The notes: generated by a model not told the origin, from the letters alone. Counted from the stretch's first letter, positions 15,923 to 25,579 are shown. The stretch: 54,959 bases of DNA from an uncultured Prevotella sp. (GCA_900555035.1 USJX01000012.1:1-54959); one strand, 5' to 3'. Translations and numbers: made by a program.

Positions 15923-16954
15923 TTAAATCAACTGTGGCAAGAAGCTTGAGATAATCAAGACAATGATGCCGACGATTAATACGGTGATGGTCTTCTTGGA
16001 GCAGCCCTTCCATTCCTTCAGAATGATGCCCCATACATTAGAGAACACGACATTCAGTGCCATCAGAATGCAGAAAGACAGGGTCATGAGGGTAGGAGAC
16101 TCGGTGAGGAAACCCTTGCCCAATGACAAACCGAAGAACTGACTGTACCACAAGGCACCGGCAAGGGCACAAAACAGAAGGTTGTTGCCCCATACCTCCT
16201 GTTTCTGATAATCGCCCCAAGTATGGTTCTTAGTGTTCTGATAGAAACAGTAGATGGCGTTGGTGATGAAACCGCCCAGGGTAACCAGAAAGGTGGCTGG
16301 CAAGGTTTTGTACATATCAGGAGTGAAACTGCCGAAATGGATGTCGTCGCCGAAGGCAAGACCCACATTGAAGCATCCGCTCATGAAACCAGCCAGCAAG
16401 GCGATGGCAAGACCCTTAGGGAAGTTGAAGTCCTTCACTGCTGCCTTCTTCTCTTCTTCTGAGAGCGAAGCCGCCTTCATGCTACCTGCCACACCGATGA
16501 TGGCAATACCGAGAAGAGTGACTACCACACCGAGAATTACGCTGAAGGTGAGTGATGAGAGGGCATCCATCTCTGGGAAGAAGATGTTGAGCAATACTGG
16601 ACCCATGATGGTGCCGAGACCTGCACAGGTTCCCAGGGCGATGCTCTGACCCAAAGCTACTCCCAGATAGCGCATGGAAAGACCGAAGGTCAGTCCGCCT
16701 ACGCCCCAGAGCACACCAAAGAGCATGGTCATCGCTACATTGAAGCCATAACCGTGGAATAATTCAAAGAAAGAATGTCCGCTTGGTACAGCGAGCATAG
16801 CGCCGAAAAAAGGCAAAATAAGCCATGCAAACACACCCTGAACTATCCAGTAGGATTCCCAACTCCAATCTTTTATCTTGTTGATTGGGACGTAGCAGCT
16901 GGACTGGCAGAATGCGCCGATGGCTATGATTAAAAGTCCTATTAATATCTCCAT
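15923..16954 (-). CDS. rhaT: L-rhamnose/proton symporter
   Basis: 343 aa, with about ten membrane helices throughout, starting ILIGLLIIAIGAFCQSSCYV. RhaT landmarks are CYVPINKIKDWSWESYW, GVLWGVGGLTFGLSMRYLGV and ALGQSIALGTCAGLGTIMGP. It imports L-rhamnose across the inner membrane, driven by protons. It sits between rhaA, from which a hairpin terminator separates it, and rhaM. The leader contains AATAAACAA. Confidence 0.95.
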   Translation of the reverse strand: MEILIGLLIIAIGAFCQSSCYVPINKIKDWSWESYWIVQGVFAWLILPFFGAMLAVPSGHSFFELFHGYGFNVAMTMLFGVLWGVGGLTFGLSMRYLGVALGQSIALGTCAGLGTIMGPVLLNIFFPEMDALSSLTFSVILGVVVTLLGIAIIGVAGSMKAASLSEEEKKAAVKDFNFPKGLAIALLAGFMSGCFNVGLAFGDDIHFGSFTPDMYKTLPATFLVTLGGFITNAIYCFYQNTKNHTWGDYQKQEVWGNNLLFCALAGALWYSQFFGLSLGKGFLTESPTLMTLSFCILMALNVVFSNVWGIILKEWKGCSKKTITVLIVGIIVLIISSFLPQLI

Positions 16955-16992
16955 TGTATTGTTTATTGCTTGGTTTTTAGGTTAAAACAGAC

Positions 16993-17030
16993 TGAAAAAT
17001 CCTAGGCTTCGCTGAGCCTAGGACTTTTAG
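16993..17030 (-). terminator. Hairpin terminator/attenuator between rhaA and rhaT
   Basis: TCCTAGGCT (17000-17008) pairs perfectly with AGCCTAGGA (17015-17023), and the minus-strand transcript runs into a T run after it. It should reduce read-through from rhaA into rhaT-rhaM, so the transporter may be expressed at a different level. Confidence 0.7.
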
Positions 17031-17051
17031 CCTGCTTTAATAACTTATATC

Positions 17052-18305
17052 TTAGTTTCTCTTTGCGAGAACCTCTGCTTCATACTTCTCAATGTCAGCG
17101 ATGTACTCCTCGCCAACTGGGATGTTGTTCTTCAAGTTGAAGTAATCATATACAGCACCGAATGGCAATGTCTTCTCTTCCTCGAGGAGAGCCAGGCGCT
17201 GGAAGAGCTTGCCCTCGTCCTCGTACTTGCGGAGTGTATCAAGTGGCTCAAGGAATGCCTGCAACAATGACTTCTGGGCTGCACGTACACCGATGATGTA
17301 AGCACCGATGCGGTTGATAGAACCGTCGAAGTAGTCGAGACCGATGTGAGCACGGTCGAGTGCATTGGCACGAACCAACTCTGAGAAGAGGTTGCGTGTA
17401 TTGTCGTCGAAGAGTGTTACGTGGTCTGAATCCCAGTGCATTGGGCGAGATACGTGGAGCATCAACTCTGGAACGAAGAGCAGGAGTGCTGAAACTGCAT
17501 CTGATACGTTCTCTGTTGGCTCATAGTGACCTGTATCGAGGGTGTACATCACGTTGTTCTTAGCGCAGTAGCCAGCGTAGAAGTCGTGAGAACCTACGGT
17601 GTAAGCCTCCAAACCGATACCGAAGAGCTTAGCCTCCAGGCAAGACTTCATGTTTGGCAACTCCTCTGCCAGAATCTCATCAAGAGAGTTTTTCAAGATC
17701 TCGCGATAGCGACCCTTTTCAACGGTGATATCCTTAGAACCGTCGTGTACCCAGATGTTCATGATACATGGGTCGTTCTGGAACTTACCCATAGCGTCTG
17801 CAATGCGGCGGCAACGCTTGGTATGCTCAATCCAGAACTCGCGGATAGATGGGTCGGGATTTGACAATGAGAGACTGCCACTCTTAGGGTGAGAGAAAGA
17901 TGTAGAATTGAAGTCGAGCTTCATGTTCTGCTCCTTAGCCCACTGCATCCAGCCTGTAAACTGATCAACAGAAACCTCGTTACGGTCAATCTGCTTGCCA
18001 CCGAACTCACCGTAAATTTCATGAAGGTTGAGACGGAAAGTACCAGCCAGGAGAGAGTTCACCTTCTCGATGTCCTGACGGAGCTCGTCGATGTTGCGAG
18101 CCTTGCCAGGATAGTTACCTGTGCTCTGGATACCACCAGAAGCAGCCTCGCCACGCTCGAAGCCAACCACGTCGTCAGCCTGCCAGCAGTGCAGAGAGAT
18201 AGGAGTCTTCTCCAAAGTCTCAATAGCCTTGTCTGTATCAACACCCAGAGCAGCATAGCGCTCCTTTGCAATCTCGTAATTCTTTAAAATCAATTCTGCT
18301 TTCAT
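17052..18305 (-). CDS. rhaA: L-rhamnose isomerase
   Basis: 417 aa, close to the E. coli enzyme. It begins with KNYEIAKERYAALGVDTDKA and has ISLHCWQADDVVGFER, then the metal-site regions DFNSTSFSHPKSGSLSLSNP, MNIWVHDGSKDITVEKGRYR and YTLDTGHYEPTENVSD, and the histidine/aspartate segment HVSRPMHWDSDHVTLFDDNT. It converts L-rhamnose to L-rhamnulose in the cytoplasm. It lies 144 bp downstream of rhaB, and the gap holds a small hairpin and T-rich sequence, so cotranscription with rhaB is likely but not certain. Confidence 0.95.
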   Translation of the reverse strand: MKAELILKNYEIAKERYAALGVDTDKAIETLEKTPISLHCWQADDVVGFERGEAASGGIQSTGNYPGKARNIDELRQDIEKVNSLLAGTFRLNLHEIYGEFGGKQIDRNEVSVDQFTGWMQWAKEQNMKLDFNSTSFSHPKSGSLSLSNPDPSIREFWIEHTKRCRRIADAMGKFQNDPCIMNIWVHDGSKDITVEKGRYREILKNSLDEILAEELPNMKSCLEAKLFGIGLEAYTVGSHDFYAGYCAKNNVMYTLDTGHYEPTENVSDAVSALLLFVPELMLHVSRPMHWDSDHVTLFDDNTRNLFSELVRANALDRAHIGLDYFDGSINRIGAYIIGVRAAQKSLLQAFLEPLDTLRKYEDEGKLFQRLALLEEEKTLPFGAVYDYFNLKNNIPVGEEYIADIEKYEAEVLAKRN

Positions 18306-18384
18306 TGTTTTTTATGTATTTTGTTTGTTATTGTTTGTTTTTTTTAAGCTTTTGCCTTTTTTCATTTAAGATTAAGGCAGGGGA

Positions 18385-18403
18385 CCAGCGATGGAATCGC
18401 TGG
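18385..18403 (-). other. Small hairpin in the rhaB-rhaA spacer
   Basis: CCAGCGAT-GGA-ATCGCTGG is an 8-bp perfect stem with a 3-nt loop. No T run follows on the minus strand, so it looks like an mRNA-processing or stability element rather than a terminator. The adjacent 18428-18465 is a pyrimidine-rich repeat (TTTTTACC-like units). Confidence 0.5.
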
Positions 18404-18449
18404 GAACGGGGACGACCGGGGCAAGGTTCTTTTTACCTCTTTTCCCTTT

Positions 18450-19949
18450 TTACCCTTTTACCTTTAAAAACTTCTCGTAAGCCGCATCCCATGCCTCCTT
18501 GTCTTGTGGCTCGAATTTCTTCAGCTCAAGCGAGTTGGCGATGATTTGACGCATCTCCCAGATGTCTTTCACGTCGCCGGATGCCTTTGCCTGGAGCATG
18601 ATGTTGCCGATGGCGGTGCCTTCCTGAGGACCTGCCAATACGGTTACGCCACAGCTGTTGGCAGTAAACTGGTTGAGATATTGGTTGAGCGAACCTCCAC
18701 CGATGATGTGGAGCACGTTGAGCTCGATGTCGGCGAAATCCTTGAGCCATGTGAATATCTGGCGATAGCGGAGTGCAAGACTCTCGAAGATGCAGCGGCA
18801 GAATTCGCCATAGCTCTGAGGTACGTGCTGTCCTGTCTTCTCGCAATACTGCTTGATGGCCTCTACCATGCTCGATGGGTTGGCGAAGCAGGTATCGTCT
18901 GGATTGATGATGCTCTGGAAGGCTGGCTGCTTCATGGCCTCGGCAATCAGGGCGCCGTGTGCAAGAGTTGCCATGTCTTCGTTCTTGGCTGCAGCCTCGT
19001 CTTTCCATTCCTTGCGGCAACGCTCGTAAATCCACATGCCGCAGATGTTCTTCAGGAATCGGGTAGTGCCCTCGATGCCGCCCTCGTTGGTGAAGTTGAG
19101 CTCGTAGCTCTTCTCGTTGATGATGGCGTTCTTGGTCTCGATGCCCATCAGACTCCAGGTTCCTGAACTCAAATAGGCAAACTCTTCGTTCTTGGCAGGA
19201 ACGGCTGCTACGGCACTGGCTGTATCATGGCCTGCTACGGCGATGACCGGAACGGCATTCAAGCCAGTCATCTTCTGCACCTCTTCGGTCAGTGTGCCGA
19301 TGATGGTAGCAGGGTTGGTCATCTCGCCAAACTGTTCTCTCTTCAATCCGAGACTTTCCACGAGATCGTTGTCCAGGTCGCCCGTCATCGGGTTGAGAAT
19401 CTGTGATGTTGAAGCCACGGTATATTCGCAGATAGCCTTGCCGGTGAGCATGTAGCTCAGGGCATCAGGGATGAAGAGAATCTTGTCGGCATTCTCCAGA
19501 GCCACGTTGCCCGCTTTGCGCATGGTATACATCTGGAACAATGAGTTGAAGTTCATAAACTGGATGCCAGTCTTTTCATAAACCTTCTCCTTGCTCATCT
19601 TCTCGTCGAAGTATTTCTCCATCATGCCGAACGTATGAGGGTCGCGGTATGCCATCGGGTTTCGGAGGATGGCTCCATCCTTGCCCACATATACGAAGTC
19701 GCATCCCCAGGTATCGATACCGATGCTCTGGATGGCGATGCCACGCTGAGCCACGAGCTTCAATCCCTTAATGATTTCGAAGTAGAGGGCATAGATGTCC
19801 CAATAGAAGTGACCACCTGTTTCGATGAGGTTGTTATCGAAGCGGGTGAGTTCCTCCAAGTCGAATTTTCCATCCGATAAACTTCCTACGATAGTTCTTC
19901 CGCTGGTAGCACCTAAATCTACGGCGAAAAAGTATTTCTTTTGTTCCAT
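18450..19949 (-). CDS. rhaB: Rhamnulokinase
   Basis: 499 aa, FGGY kinase. The N-terminal ATPase fold opens with FFAVDLGATSGRTIVGSLSD (phosphate-1 motif) and continues with IGIDTWGCDFVYVGKDG. The second domain has VAGHDTASAVAAVPAKNEEF, AYLSSGTWSLMGIETKNAII and HIIGGGSLNQYLNQFTANS (adenosine motif near 410). It phosphorylates L-rhamnulose at O1 for RhaD. It is the first gene of the rha series, with an activator-type promoter about 50 bp upstream and the AraC regulator gene just beyond. Confidence 0.95.
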   Translation of the reverse strand: MEQKKYFFAVDLGATSGRTIVGSLSDGKFDLEELTRFDNNLIETGGHFYWDIYALYFEIIKGLKLVAQRGIAIQSIGIDTWGCDFVYVGKDGAILRNPMAYRDPHTFGMMEKYFDEKMSKEKVYEKTGIQFMNFNSLFQMYTMRKAGNVALENADKILFIPDALSYMLTGKAICEYTVASTSQILNPMTGDLDNDLVESLGLKREQFGEMTNPATIIGTLTEEVQKMTGLNAVPVIAVAGHDTASAVAAVPAKNEEFAYLSSGTWSLMGIETKNAIINEKSYELNFTNEGGIEGTTRFLKNICGMWIYERCRKEWKDEAAAKNEDMATLAHGALIAEAMKQPAFQSIINPDDTCFANPSSMVEAIKQYCEKTGQHVPQSYGEFCRCIFESLALRYRQIFTWLKDFADIELNVLHIIGGGSLNQYLNQFTANSCGVTVLAGPQEGTAIGNIMLQAKASGDVKDIWEMRQIIANSLELKKFEPQDKEAWDAAYEKFLKVKG

Positions 19950-19979
19950 TATCTTTTTAAGTTATGTCTTTAAGCCTTA

Positions 19980-20008
19980 TTGTTTATTGATTTCGGTTGC
20001 AAAGATAG
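19980..20008 (-). promoter_or_regulatory. rhaB promoter, related to the GH106 promoter
   Basis: The minus-strand -7 box TATCTTTG (20007-20000) is followed by GCAACCGAAATCAATAAACA. The GH106 promoter at 12089-12115 has the same layout with only a few changes. Lack of a -33 TTTG suggests control by an activator such as the adjacent AraC protein. Confidence 0.6.
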
Positions 20009-20062
20009 GGCAAAAAAGAGATAAGGAACACGAGAAATTGATTTTAAAGCATGATTTTTTGT

Positions 20063-20938
20063 CTATCTCGTCATATTTCTGAAATCTGATGGCTTCATGC
20101 CGGTTTGATTCTTGAATTTAGCAGAGAAATAATCAGGCGATTCGAAGTTAAGCCGATAGGCTATCTCCTTGATGCTCTCGTCGGTGGTCGAGAGGAGTTC
20201 CTTGGCACGCTGCAGTCTCAGCGACTGCTGATACATGGCTGGTGCCATGCCAGTGTATTCCTTGAAGAGCTTTCGAAAACTGGAGTAGCTGATGCCCAGT
20301 TCCTGTGAGATGTCTTGGATGGAGACGGCTTCTTCCAGGGTTTCTCGGATGCGGAGCCTACCTTTATTAATAAGGTCCACGTGCTGGGTGTCCTTGTTGA
20401 GCACGATGTTTCGCTCCAACGAGTACATGGTGCCGATGAGATGGTTCACGATGCCCGCCAGGGTCTGCTGCGAGTATGCCGCCTCTTCCTGTGCTGTCTT
20501 GTAGGCTTCTTCGTAGAGGGCTAGAATCTCGTTGCTGAATCCTACGTGGTAGATGGGTTTCTCCGGTGAGAGGAATCCAGCCTTCACACGATCGTCGATG
20601 TTCTTTCCCTTGAACCCTATCCAGTAGCTCTTCCAGCCTTTGGTGGCAGAAGGGTGATAGGTGTGCCATTCTCCCGGGAAGAGGAGGAAGATGTCGCCAG
20701 TCTTGATTCTTGTTTCCGGGACGTGTTCCGATTGAAACATGCCTTCGCCCTCCGGCTGGTAGAGGAGCTGATATTCGTCGAGGGTTCTTCCTTTCTGGAT
20801 ATCGAAGTAATAACCGTCGGCGTGCCCCTTGGTGGGATAGGCTTCTCCAGGAGCGATGATTTCTCGTCCCACGGTGCTGATGGTGAGACCCCATTCGGCG
20901 TCTCTTTCTGTTGCTATCAGATATTTGCTGGTTTGCAT
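20063..20938 (-). CDS. AraC-family regulator, RhaR-like
   Basis: 291 aa. An N-terminal cupin-type sugar-sensing domain (GHADGYYFDIQKGRTLDEYQ; GDIFLLFPGEWHTYHPS) is followed by two helix-turn-helix units at the C-terminus (ISQELGISYSSFRKLFKEYT; IAYRLNFESPDYFSAKFKNQ; TGMKPSDFRN). It lies immediately upstream of rhaB. In Bacteroides thetaiotaomicron an AraC-type protein (RhaR) encoded beside the rhamnose genes activates them in response to L-rhamnose, and position supports the same role here. It is 65 bp downstream of the HTCS stop and may be partly cotranscribed with it. Two AATAAACAA motifs lie in its leader. Confidence 0.85.
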   Translation of the reverse strand: MQTSKYLIATERDAEWGLTISTVGREIIAPGEAYPTKGHADGYYFDIQKGRTLDEYQLLYQPEGEGMFQSEHVPETRIKTGDIFLLFPGEWHTYHPSATKGWKSYWIGFKGKNIDDRVKAGFLSPEKPIYHVGFSNEILALYEEAYKTAQEEAAYSQQTLAGIVNHLIGTMYSLERNIVLNKDTQHVDLINKGRLRIRETLEEAVSIQDISQELGISYSSFRKLFKEYTGMAPAMYQQSLRLQRAKELLSTTDESIKEIAYRLNFESPDYFSAKFKNQTGMKPSDFRNMTR

Positions 20939-21003
20939 ATTGTTCTTTGTGTTATTGTTTGTTTATTTATTCTTTGTTTATTGATTCCTTGAACGTTGTT
21001 TTT

Positions 21004-24000
21004 TTATTTGCCATACTTGCTTGGTGCCACGCCATATTTGTTCTTGAAGCATTTGTAGAAATAGGTGGAATCAGAGAATCCCACTTTCTCGCTGATTTCT
21101 GCCACGGAGTATTCGCCTTCGAGCAGCAGCTTGGCGGCGATGCGGAGTCGCTCATTCTGGATGTACATGTTTGGCGATACACCCATGATGCTCTTCGTGC
21201 GGTTGTAAACCGTGGTTCTGCCCAGGTTGAGCAACTCAGCCAGTTTATCCACATTGAAACCGTTGTCACCGATGTGCTGAGCCACGATAGCTTCCAATGT
21301 ATCCTTAAACTTCTTGTCGAGAGCAGACATATAGAGGGTAGGCTCATCCTTTTTCAGTTCCTTCACGGGTTTGATCTTGATGGTCTTCTCTGTTGTCATC
21401 TCTTTCTCGGCTTTCTCTGTAGTCGGCTCTTTCTCGGCTTCTGTAGTCACCTCTTTCCCTGTTTCTGCTGCCATCTTCTTTTCATGGGCAGATTTCTTCT
21501 GCTTCATGTCTGCTGCCACGAATTGCAGTGCTCTTGCCACGAGCAGCTTGAAGTTGCAAGGTTTCACCATGTAGTCATCCACAAAACTCTTGTATGCCTT
21601 CAGTATGTGGTTGGCATCGTCAAAGGCGGTAAGCATGATCACTGGGATGTCTTGTGTTTCAGGGTCTGCCTTCAGATTGCTTACAATCTCGTAGCCGCTC
21701 ATGCCCGGTAACATGATGTCGCTAATCACGAGGGCTGGCTTGATTCGCCTGATGTTCTCGTATCCCGTCTTGCCGTTCATGAAAGCTTCCACGCGGAAGT
21801 AGGTAGAGAGTTCCGACTTGATCTGTTCCATCATGTCCGGATCGTCTTCAATCACCATCACCGTTACGTTGTTGATGGCCTGCGGTGTCATTTCCTTTAC
21901 CATCATATCGATTTCTTCCTTGTCCACGCTGCTGCTATCGATGGCTTTTGTGGTTACGAAATCTTCTGCATCAAACAGTTTTTTGTTGGTTGGCAGGGTA
22001 AGCGTAAAGATGCTTCCGCCCAGATTGCCTGAACGCTGGTAACTCAAATCGCCTTTGTGCAGCTTCGCCATCTCATAGGCTGTATAGAGTCCGATGCCCA
22101 TGCCGCCCTTCGATACATAGCCGTGCATGAATGGCTTGAAGAGGTCTTTTTCTCTTTCCGGTTTAATGCCAGGACCATTGTCTTCTATCTGGAAAATGAG
22201 TTCCTCGTCTTTCAGGGTGAGTTTCACCTCGATGGTGCCATTGTCTGGGGTGTATTTCACGGCGTTGCTCAGCAGATTATACACGATGTTTTCCACCTTA
22301 TTATGGTCGAAGAACATCCTGTAGTTGCTGCTCCATGGCGTCATTGACATGTTGATGCCTTTTTGTTGTGCTACCTGTCTCACATCGCTGAAGATGTTTT
22401 TGATGAATACCACGATGTCGCCCTCTTCCATGGTGAGCTTCATATTGCCCGTGTTCGCCTTGCGGAATTCCATCAGTTGGTTGATGAGCCGCTGCATCCT
22501 TCGGGTGCTTCGGGTCAGGGTGAGCAGGGCGTTTCTTGATGAACCTTCCTTGTTGTTCAGCTTTGCCACGGCACCTTGGATAATGGCGAGTGGAGTGCGG
22601 AACTCGTGCGAGATGTGGGTGAAGAACTCGATGCGGAAGTTTGACATCTGCTTCTCCATCTCTATCTGCTGGTTCAGGTTGAAGTTTCTCAGCCATGAAC
22701 GGTAGAACAGGAAGCTGACGCTACTTATTATAATAAGGTATATCGTCCATGCCCACCAGGTGTTGTACCAAGGTTCGCGGATGGTAATCTTGAACAGCGT
22801 CTCCTCGCTCCACTTGTTGTTGCCGATAAAGGTGCGCAGGTGGAGCGTGTAGGTGCCTGACGGTAAACTGCTGAAGTCGGCATGGTTCACGCTGGTCATC
22901 GGGCACCATGTCTTGTCGAGTCCTTCCAAATAATACTGGTACATGGCATTCTTGATGTGCGGATAGTCGAAGTTCGAGAAGAAGATGCTCAGCGAGTTTT
23001 TGTCAGAAGGCAGACTGATTTCCCGGGTATGATTCAGTGCCTTGGTGAGCAGATCTTCGTTTTCGGCTTCGTAGATAGAAATGCCGTTGATGGTCATGTT
23101 GGTGATGGTTGCCTTGGTGCCGTGCGGATACTCCTTGGTCTTCTGGGTTGGAGTAAGGAGGAGCAGGGCGTTGCTGGTACCGAAGGCGATGCGACCGTCT
23201 TCGAGACTCACGGCACAGTTTTCCGTGAAATTGTTGCTCAGGATGTCTTTCCTGAGTTGGTAGGTACGGATGTCGAGGGTCTGACTGTTGATTTTCGAGA
23301 TACCCTCTTCTGTGCCTATCCAGATGTTGCCAAACCGGTCTTCTGCCACCGAGCGTACGGTGTTGGTGGTAAGTCCGTTGGTGGTATTGAAGAGCTGGCA
23401 ATCCAGCTTTTTCGTTTTCTCATCGTAGGTGCATCTCATCACGCCTTTGGTAGTTCCAAACCATAGACTTCCGTCGTGCGCTTCAATTCCGCAATCCACT
23501 TCGCTCACCGGAAGCTTTCCGTTTTCCTCGTTGAATCTCAGAATCTTCTTGTCGGTGATATGTCGTTCGCGGGTATCAATCATGGCGATGCCGTTGTTGG
23601 TAGAAGCCCATAATCTGCCTTTCTTGTCCAGGAACAGATCGTGGATTTGCGCCTCCTTTCCATTGGTTGCCATGAACGATTCAAACTTCAGGTTTTCCGT
23701 ATTGGCATCGTTTGCCCGGGTGCAGAGCAATCCGTCTCCCCAGGTAGCGAGCCAGGCTCTTCCCAACTTGTCGAATGCAACGTCGTAGAAGTTGATGGTT
23801 GGGGCATAGTGCTCCTTTTCCCTTTTCGAGTATTTGATGCCGTTGATGAGGATGCCGTCTCCCTTAGTGCCAATCCAGACTCTGCCCCGCGCGTCTATGC
23901 CGTAGCAATATACGCAGGCATCGGTTTGCAGCACCAGGGTGCGCTTCCGGGTTTGGGTATCAAAGAGATATGTCTTGTTGTCGCGGGTACTGACGGCGAG

Positions 24001-25368
24001 TTTGTGTGGTGCCACCTTGCTGATGTGGCGGATGGTATTGCTCCATTCATGTTTGCTCTCTGGCTCCATCTTGATAAACTCGGAGTTCAGTTCCTTTTGC
24101 TCTACGCAGCAGAACACACCGTCGCCTGTGCCCACCCATACGCAATCGCTTCTATCTACGAATACATTGAGCAGAAAGTCGGTATGGAAGAGTGAATTAT
24201 CATTCTGCACGGAGAACTGCTGCAGGATGTCGGTTTTCGGGTCATATACGAAGAAACCGCTGCCGTATGAGGTGATATACACCTTCTTATCCTGGCTTTC
24301 TGCAGCCACGAAGTTCTTGTCACGCGCATTGATGTAGGTAGGATTATCCAGCAGATGAAACTTTTTGAAGAGTGCTGATTTCTTGTCGAAGAGATAGGCA
24401 TTTCCTTGTTTGTCGTATAGAAAATGATATGATTTGAGCTGGTTCTTGTCCATGGCGTTCGGAATCTGAAGGGCAGGTTTGTGAAACTGCCCCGTCTTCA
24501 GATTCATGGCAAAGGTTTCACCCTGGGTAAAGATATACCACCAGCCCTGCCAGAAGAATGAGGCACGCGACTTGCCCACAAATCCCAGCATGGATGGGAG
24601 TTGTGAATGCTTGATGAGCTGGGCGTGGTCGTTGTAGAGGAAGGCTTCACCTTTATCTGTGAGCAGGGCGATGTGCGAACCGTCGCAGGTCATCACAATA
24701 ATCTTCTTGTTCTTGAGGATGATGCGGCTCTTGAAGTCGGGAGTAATCAGGTTCACGCCTTTATCGGATGCAATCCAGATGTTGTTCCTGCCGTCTTCCC
24801 CAAAGTTCAGCTTATGGGTATCCAGCAGTTTTCCGTTTTGTGGGGTGAAGTCAATACTTTGCATCTTCCCTTCTTTCACGGAAATGAATCGTACACCGAA
24901 GTCGGCAGATGAAATCCAGGTTCCCTTTGAACTCTGGTATCGGCTGCTCAGAAGGGTGGTGCTGGCATCCAGATCGAAATAATCAGAGAAGCGTGCTGCC
25001 TCAAGGTCGTAACAGCACAAGATATTGTTCGGGGTATATCCCCAGATTTGTCCATTGGTATTGTCGCTGATAAGTTGCGCTATCGATGAATAATTTCTCT
25101 GCTTTACATTGTTGTTGAACTTCGAGAAATTCTGAAACTGATAGCCGTCGTATCGGCTCATGCCGTCGGGGGTGGATAGCCAGATGAATCCATCCCTGTC
25201 TTGCTGCACGCTGTTGATGGTGTTGCAGGACAGACCGTCTTTTGCCGACAGTCGGGTTACGTTGAAACGAAGGTCGTGGGCATGCACGTCTATAGCCACC
25301 ATCAGCAGACTGACGGTTACTATATATAATAAGGTGTAGAACGCCTTGTAGTTGTTTTTGTTCATCAT
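21004..25368 (-). CDS. Hybrid two-component system sensor-regulator (HTCS)
   Basis: 1454 aa. An N-terminal signal or anchor helix (YTLLYIVTVSLLMVAIDVHA) precedes two blocks of periplasmic beta-propeller repeats (DRDGFIWLSTPDGMSRYDGY; RFGNIWIGTEEGISKIN) and a Y_Y_Y domain (NAMYQYYLEGLDKTW). A membrane helix lies near residue 880 (WAWTIYLIIISSVSFLFYRS). Then come HisKA with FFTHISHEFRTPLAIIQGAV (near 920), HATPase with FQIEDNGPGIKPEREKDLF, a receiver with VISDIMLPGMSGYEIVSNL (Asp near 1215), a Lys/Glu/Thr-rich linker and an AraC-type DNA-binding domain. All catalytic residues are present. It faces the PL11 gene, so it probably senses an RG-I fragment in the periplasm and activates the lyase/esterase operon. 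Confidence 0.95.
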   Translation of the reverse strand: MMNKNNYKAFYTLLYIVTVSLLMVAIDVHAHDLRFNVTRLSAKDGLSCNTINSVQQDRDGFIWLSTPDGMSRYDGYQFQNFSKFNNNVKQRNYSSIAQLISDNTNGQIWGYTPNNILCCYDLEAARFSDYFDLDASTTLLSSRYQSSKGTWISSADFGVRFISVKEGKMQSIDFTPQNGKLLDTHKLNFGEDGRNNIWIASDKGVNLITPDFKSRIILKNKKIIVMTCDGSHIALLTDKGEAFLYNDHAQLIKHSQLPSMLGFVGKSRASFFWQGWWYIFTQGETFAMNLKTGQFHKPALQIPNAMDKNQLKSYHFLYDKQGNAYLFDKKSALFKKFHLLDNPTYINARDKNFVAAESQDKKVYITSYGSGFFVYDPKTDILQQFSVQNDNSLFHTDFLLNVFVDRSDCVWVGTGDGVFCCVEQKELNSEFIKMEPESKHEWSNTIRHISKVAPHKLAVSTRDNKTYLFDTQTRKRTLVLQTDACVYCYGIDARGRVWIGTKGDGILINGIKYSKREKEHYAPTINFYDVAFDKLGRAWLATWGDGLLCTRANDANTENLKFESFMATNGKEAQIHDLFLDKKGRLWASTNNGIAMIDTRERHITDKKILRFNEENGKLPVSEVDCGIEAHDGSLWFGTTKGVMRCTYDEKTKKLDCQLFNTTNGLTTNTVRSVAEDRFGNIWIGTEEGISKINSQTLDIRTYQLRKDILSNNFTENCAVSLEDGRIAFGTSNALLLLTPTQKTKEYPHGTKATITNMTINGISIYEAENEDLLTKALNHTREISLPSDKNSLSIFFSNFDYPHIKNAMYQYYLEGLDKTWCPMTSVNHADFSSLPSGTYTLHLRTFIGNNKWSEETLFKITIREPWYNTWWAWTIYLIIISSVSFLFYRSWLRNFNLNQQIEMEKQMSNFRIEFFTHISHEFRTPLAIIQGAVAKLNNKEGSSRNALLTLTRSTRRMQRLINQLMEFRKANTGNMKLTMEEGDIVVFIKNIFSDVRQVAQQKGINMSMTPWSSNYRMFFDHNKVENIVYNLLSNAVKYTPDNGTIEVKLTLKDEELIFQIEDNGPGIKPEREKDLFKPFMHGYVSKGGMGIGLYTAYEMAKLHKGDLSYQRSGNLGGSIFTLTLPTNKKLFDAEDFVTTKAIDSSSVDKEEIDMMVKEMTPQAINNVTVMVIEDDPDMMEQIKSELSTYFRVEAFMNGKTGYENIRRIKPALVISDIMLPGMSGYEIVSNLKADPETQDIPVIMLTAFDDANHILKAYKSFVDDYMVKPCNFKLLVARALQFVAADMKQKKSAHEKKMAAETGKEVTTEAEKEPTTEKAEKEMTTEKTIKIKPVKELKKDEPTLYMSALDKKFKDTLEAIVAQHIGDNGFNVDKLAELLNLGRTTVYNRTKSIMGVSPNMYIQNERLRIAAKLLLEGEYSVAEISEKVGFSDSTYFYKCFKNKYGVAPSKYGK

Positions 25369-25520
25369 GCTTGGTTTATCTTTTGCAAATTCGTTTGTTT
25401 AATTTATTTGTTCTGGTTTCCGAATGGTTCGATTCGATTCCAATGGCAAAATTACGATAAAAAAATAAAATGGCAAAACAAATGGCGAATATTGTACTAA
25501 AATACAGATAACTTTAACAA

Positions 25521-25553
25521 TTTGGATGATATTTCGTACTTTTGGATAATATT
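25521..25553 (+). promoter_or_regulatory. Direct repeat upstream of the PL11 promoter, candidate HTCS operator
   Basis: TTTGGATGATATT (25521-25533) and TTTGGATAATATT (25541-25553) are 20 bp apart, two helical turns, and end 26 nt before the -7 box. This is the geometry expected of an AraC-type activator site. Attribution to the HTCS is inferred. Confidence 0.6.
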
Positions 25554-25579
25554 GCATGGTCTTCATCAATAATAATGAG

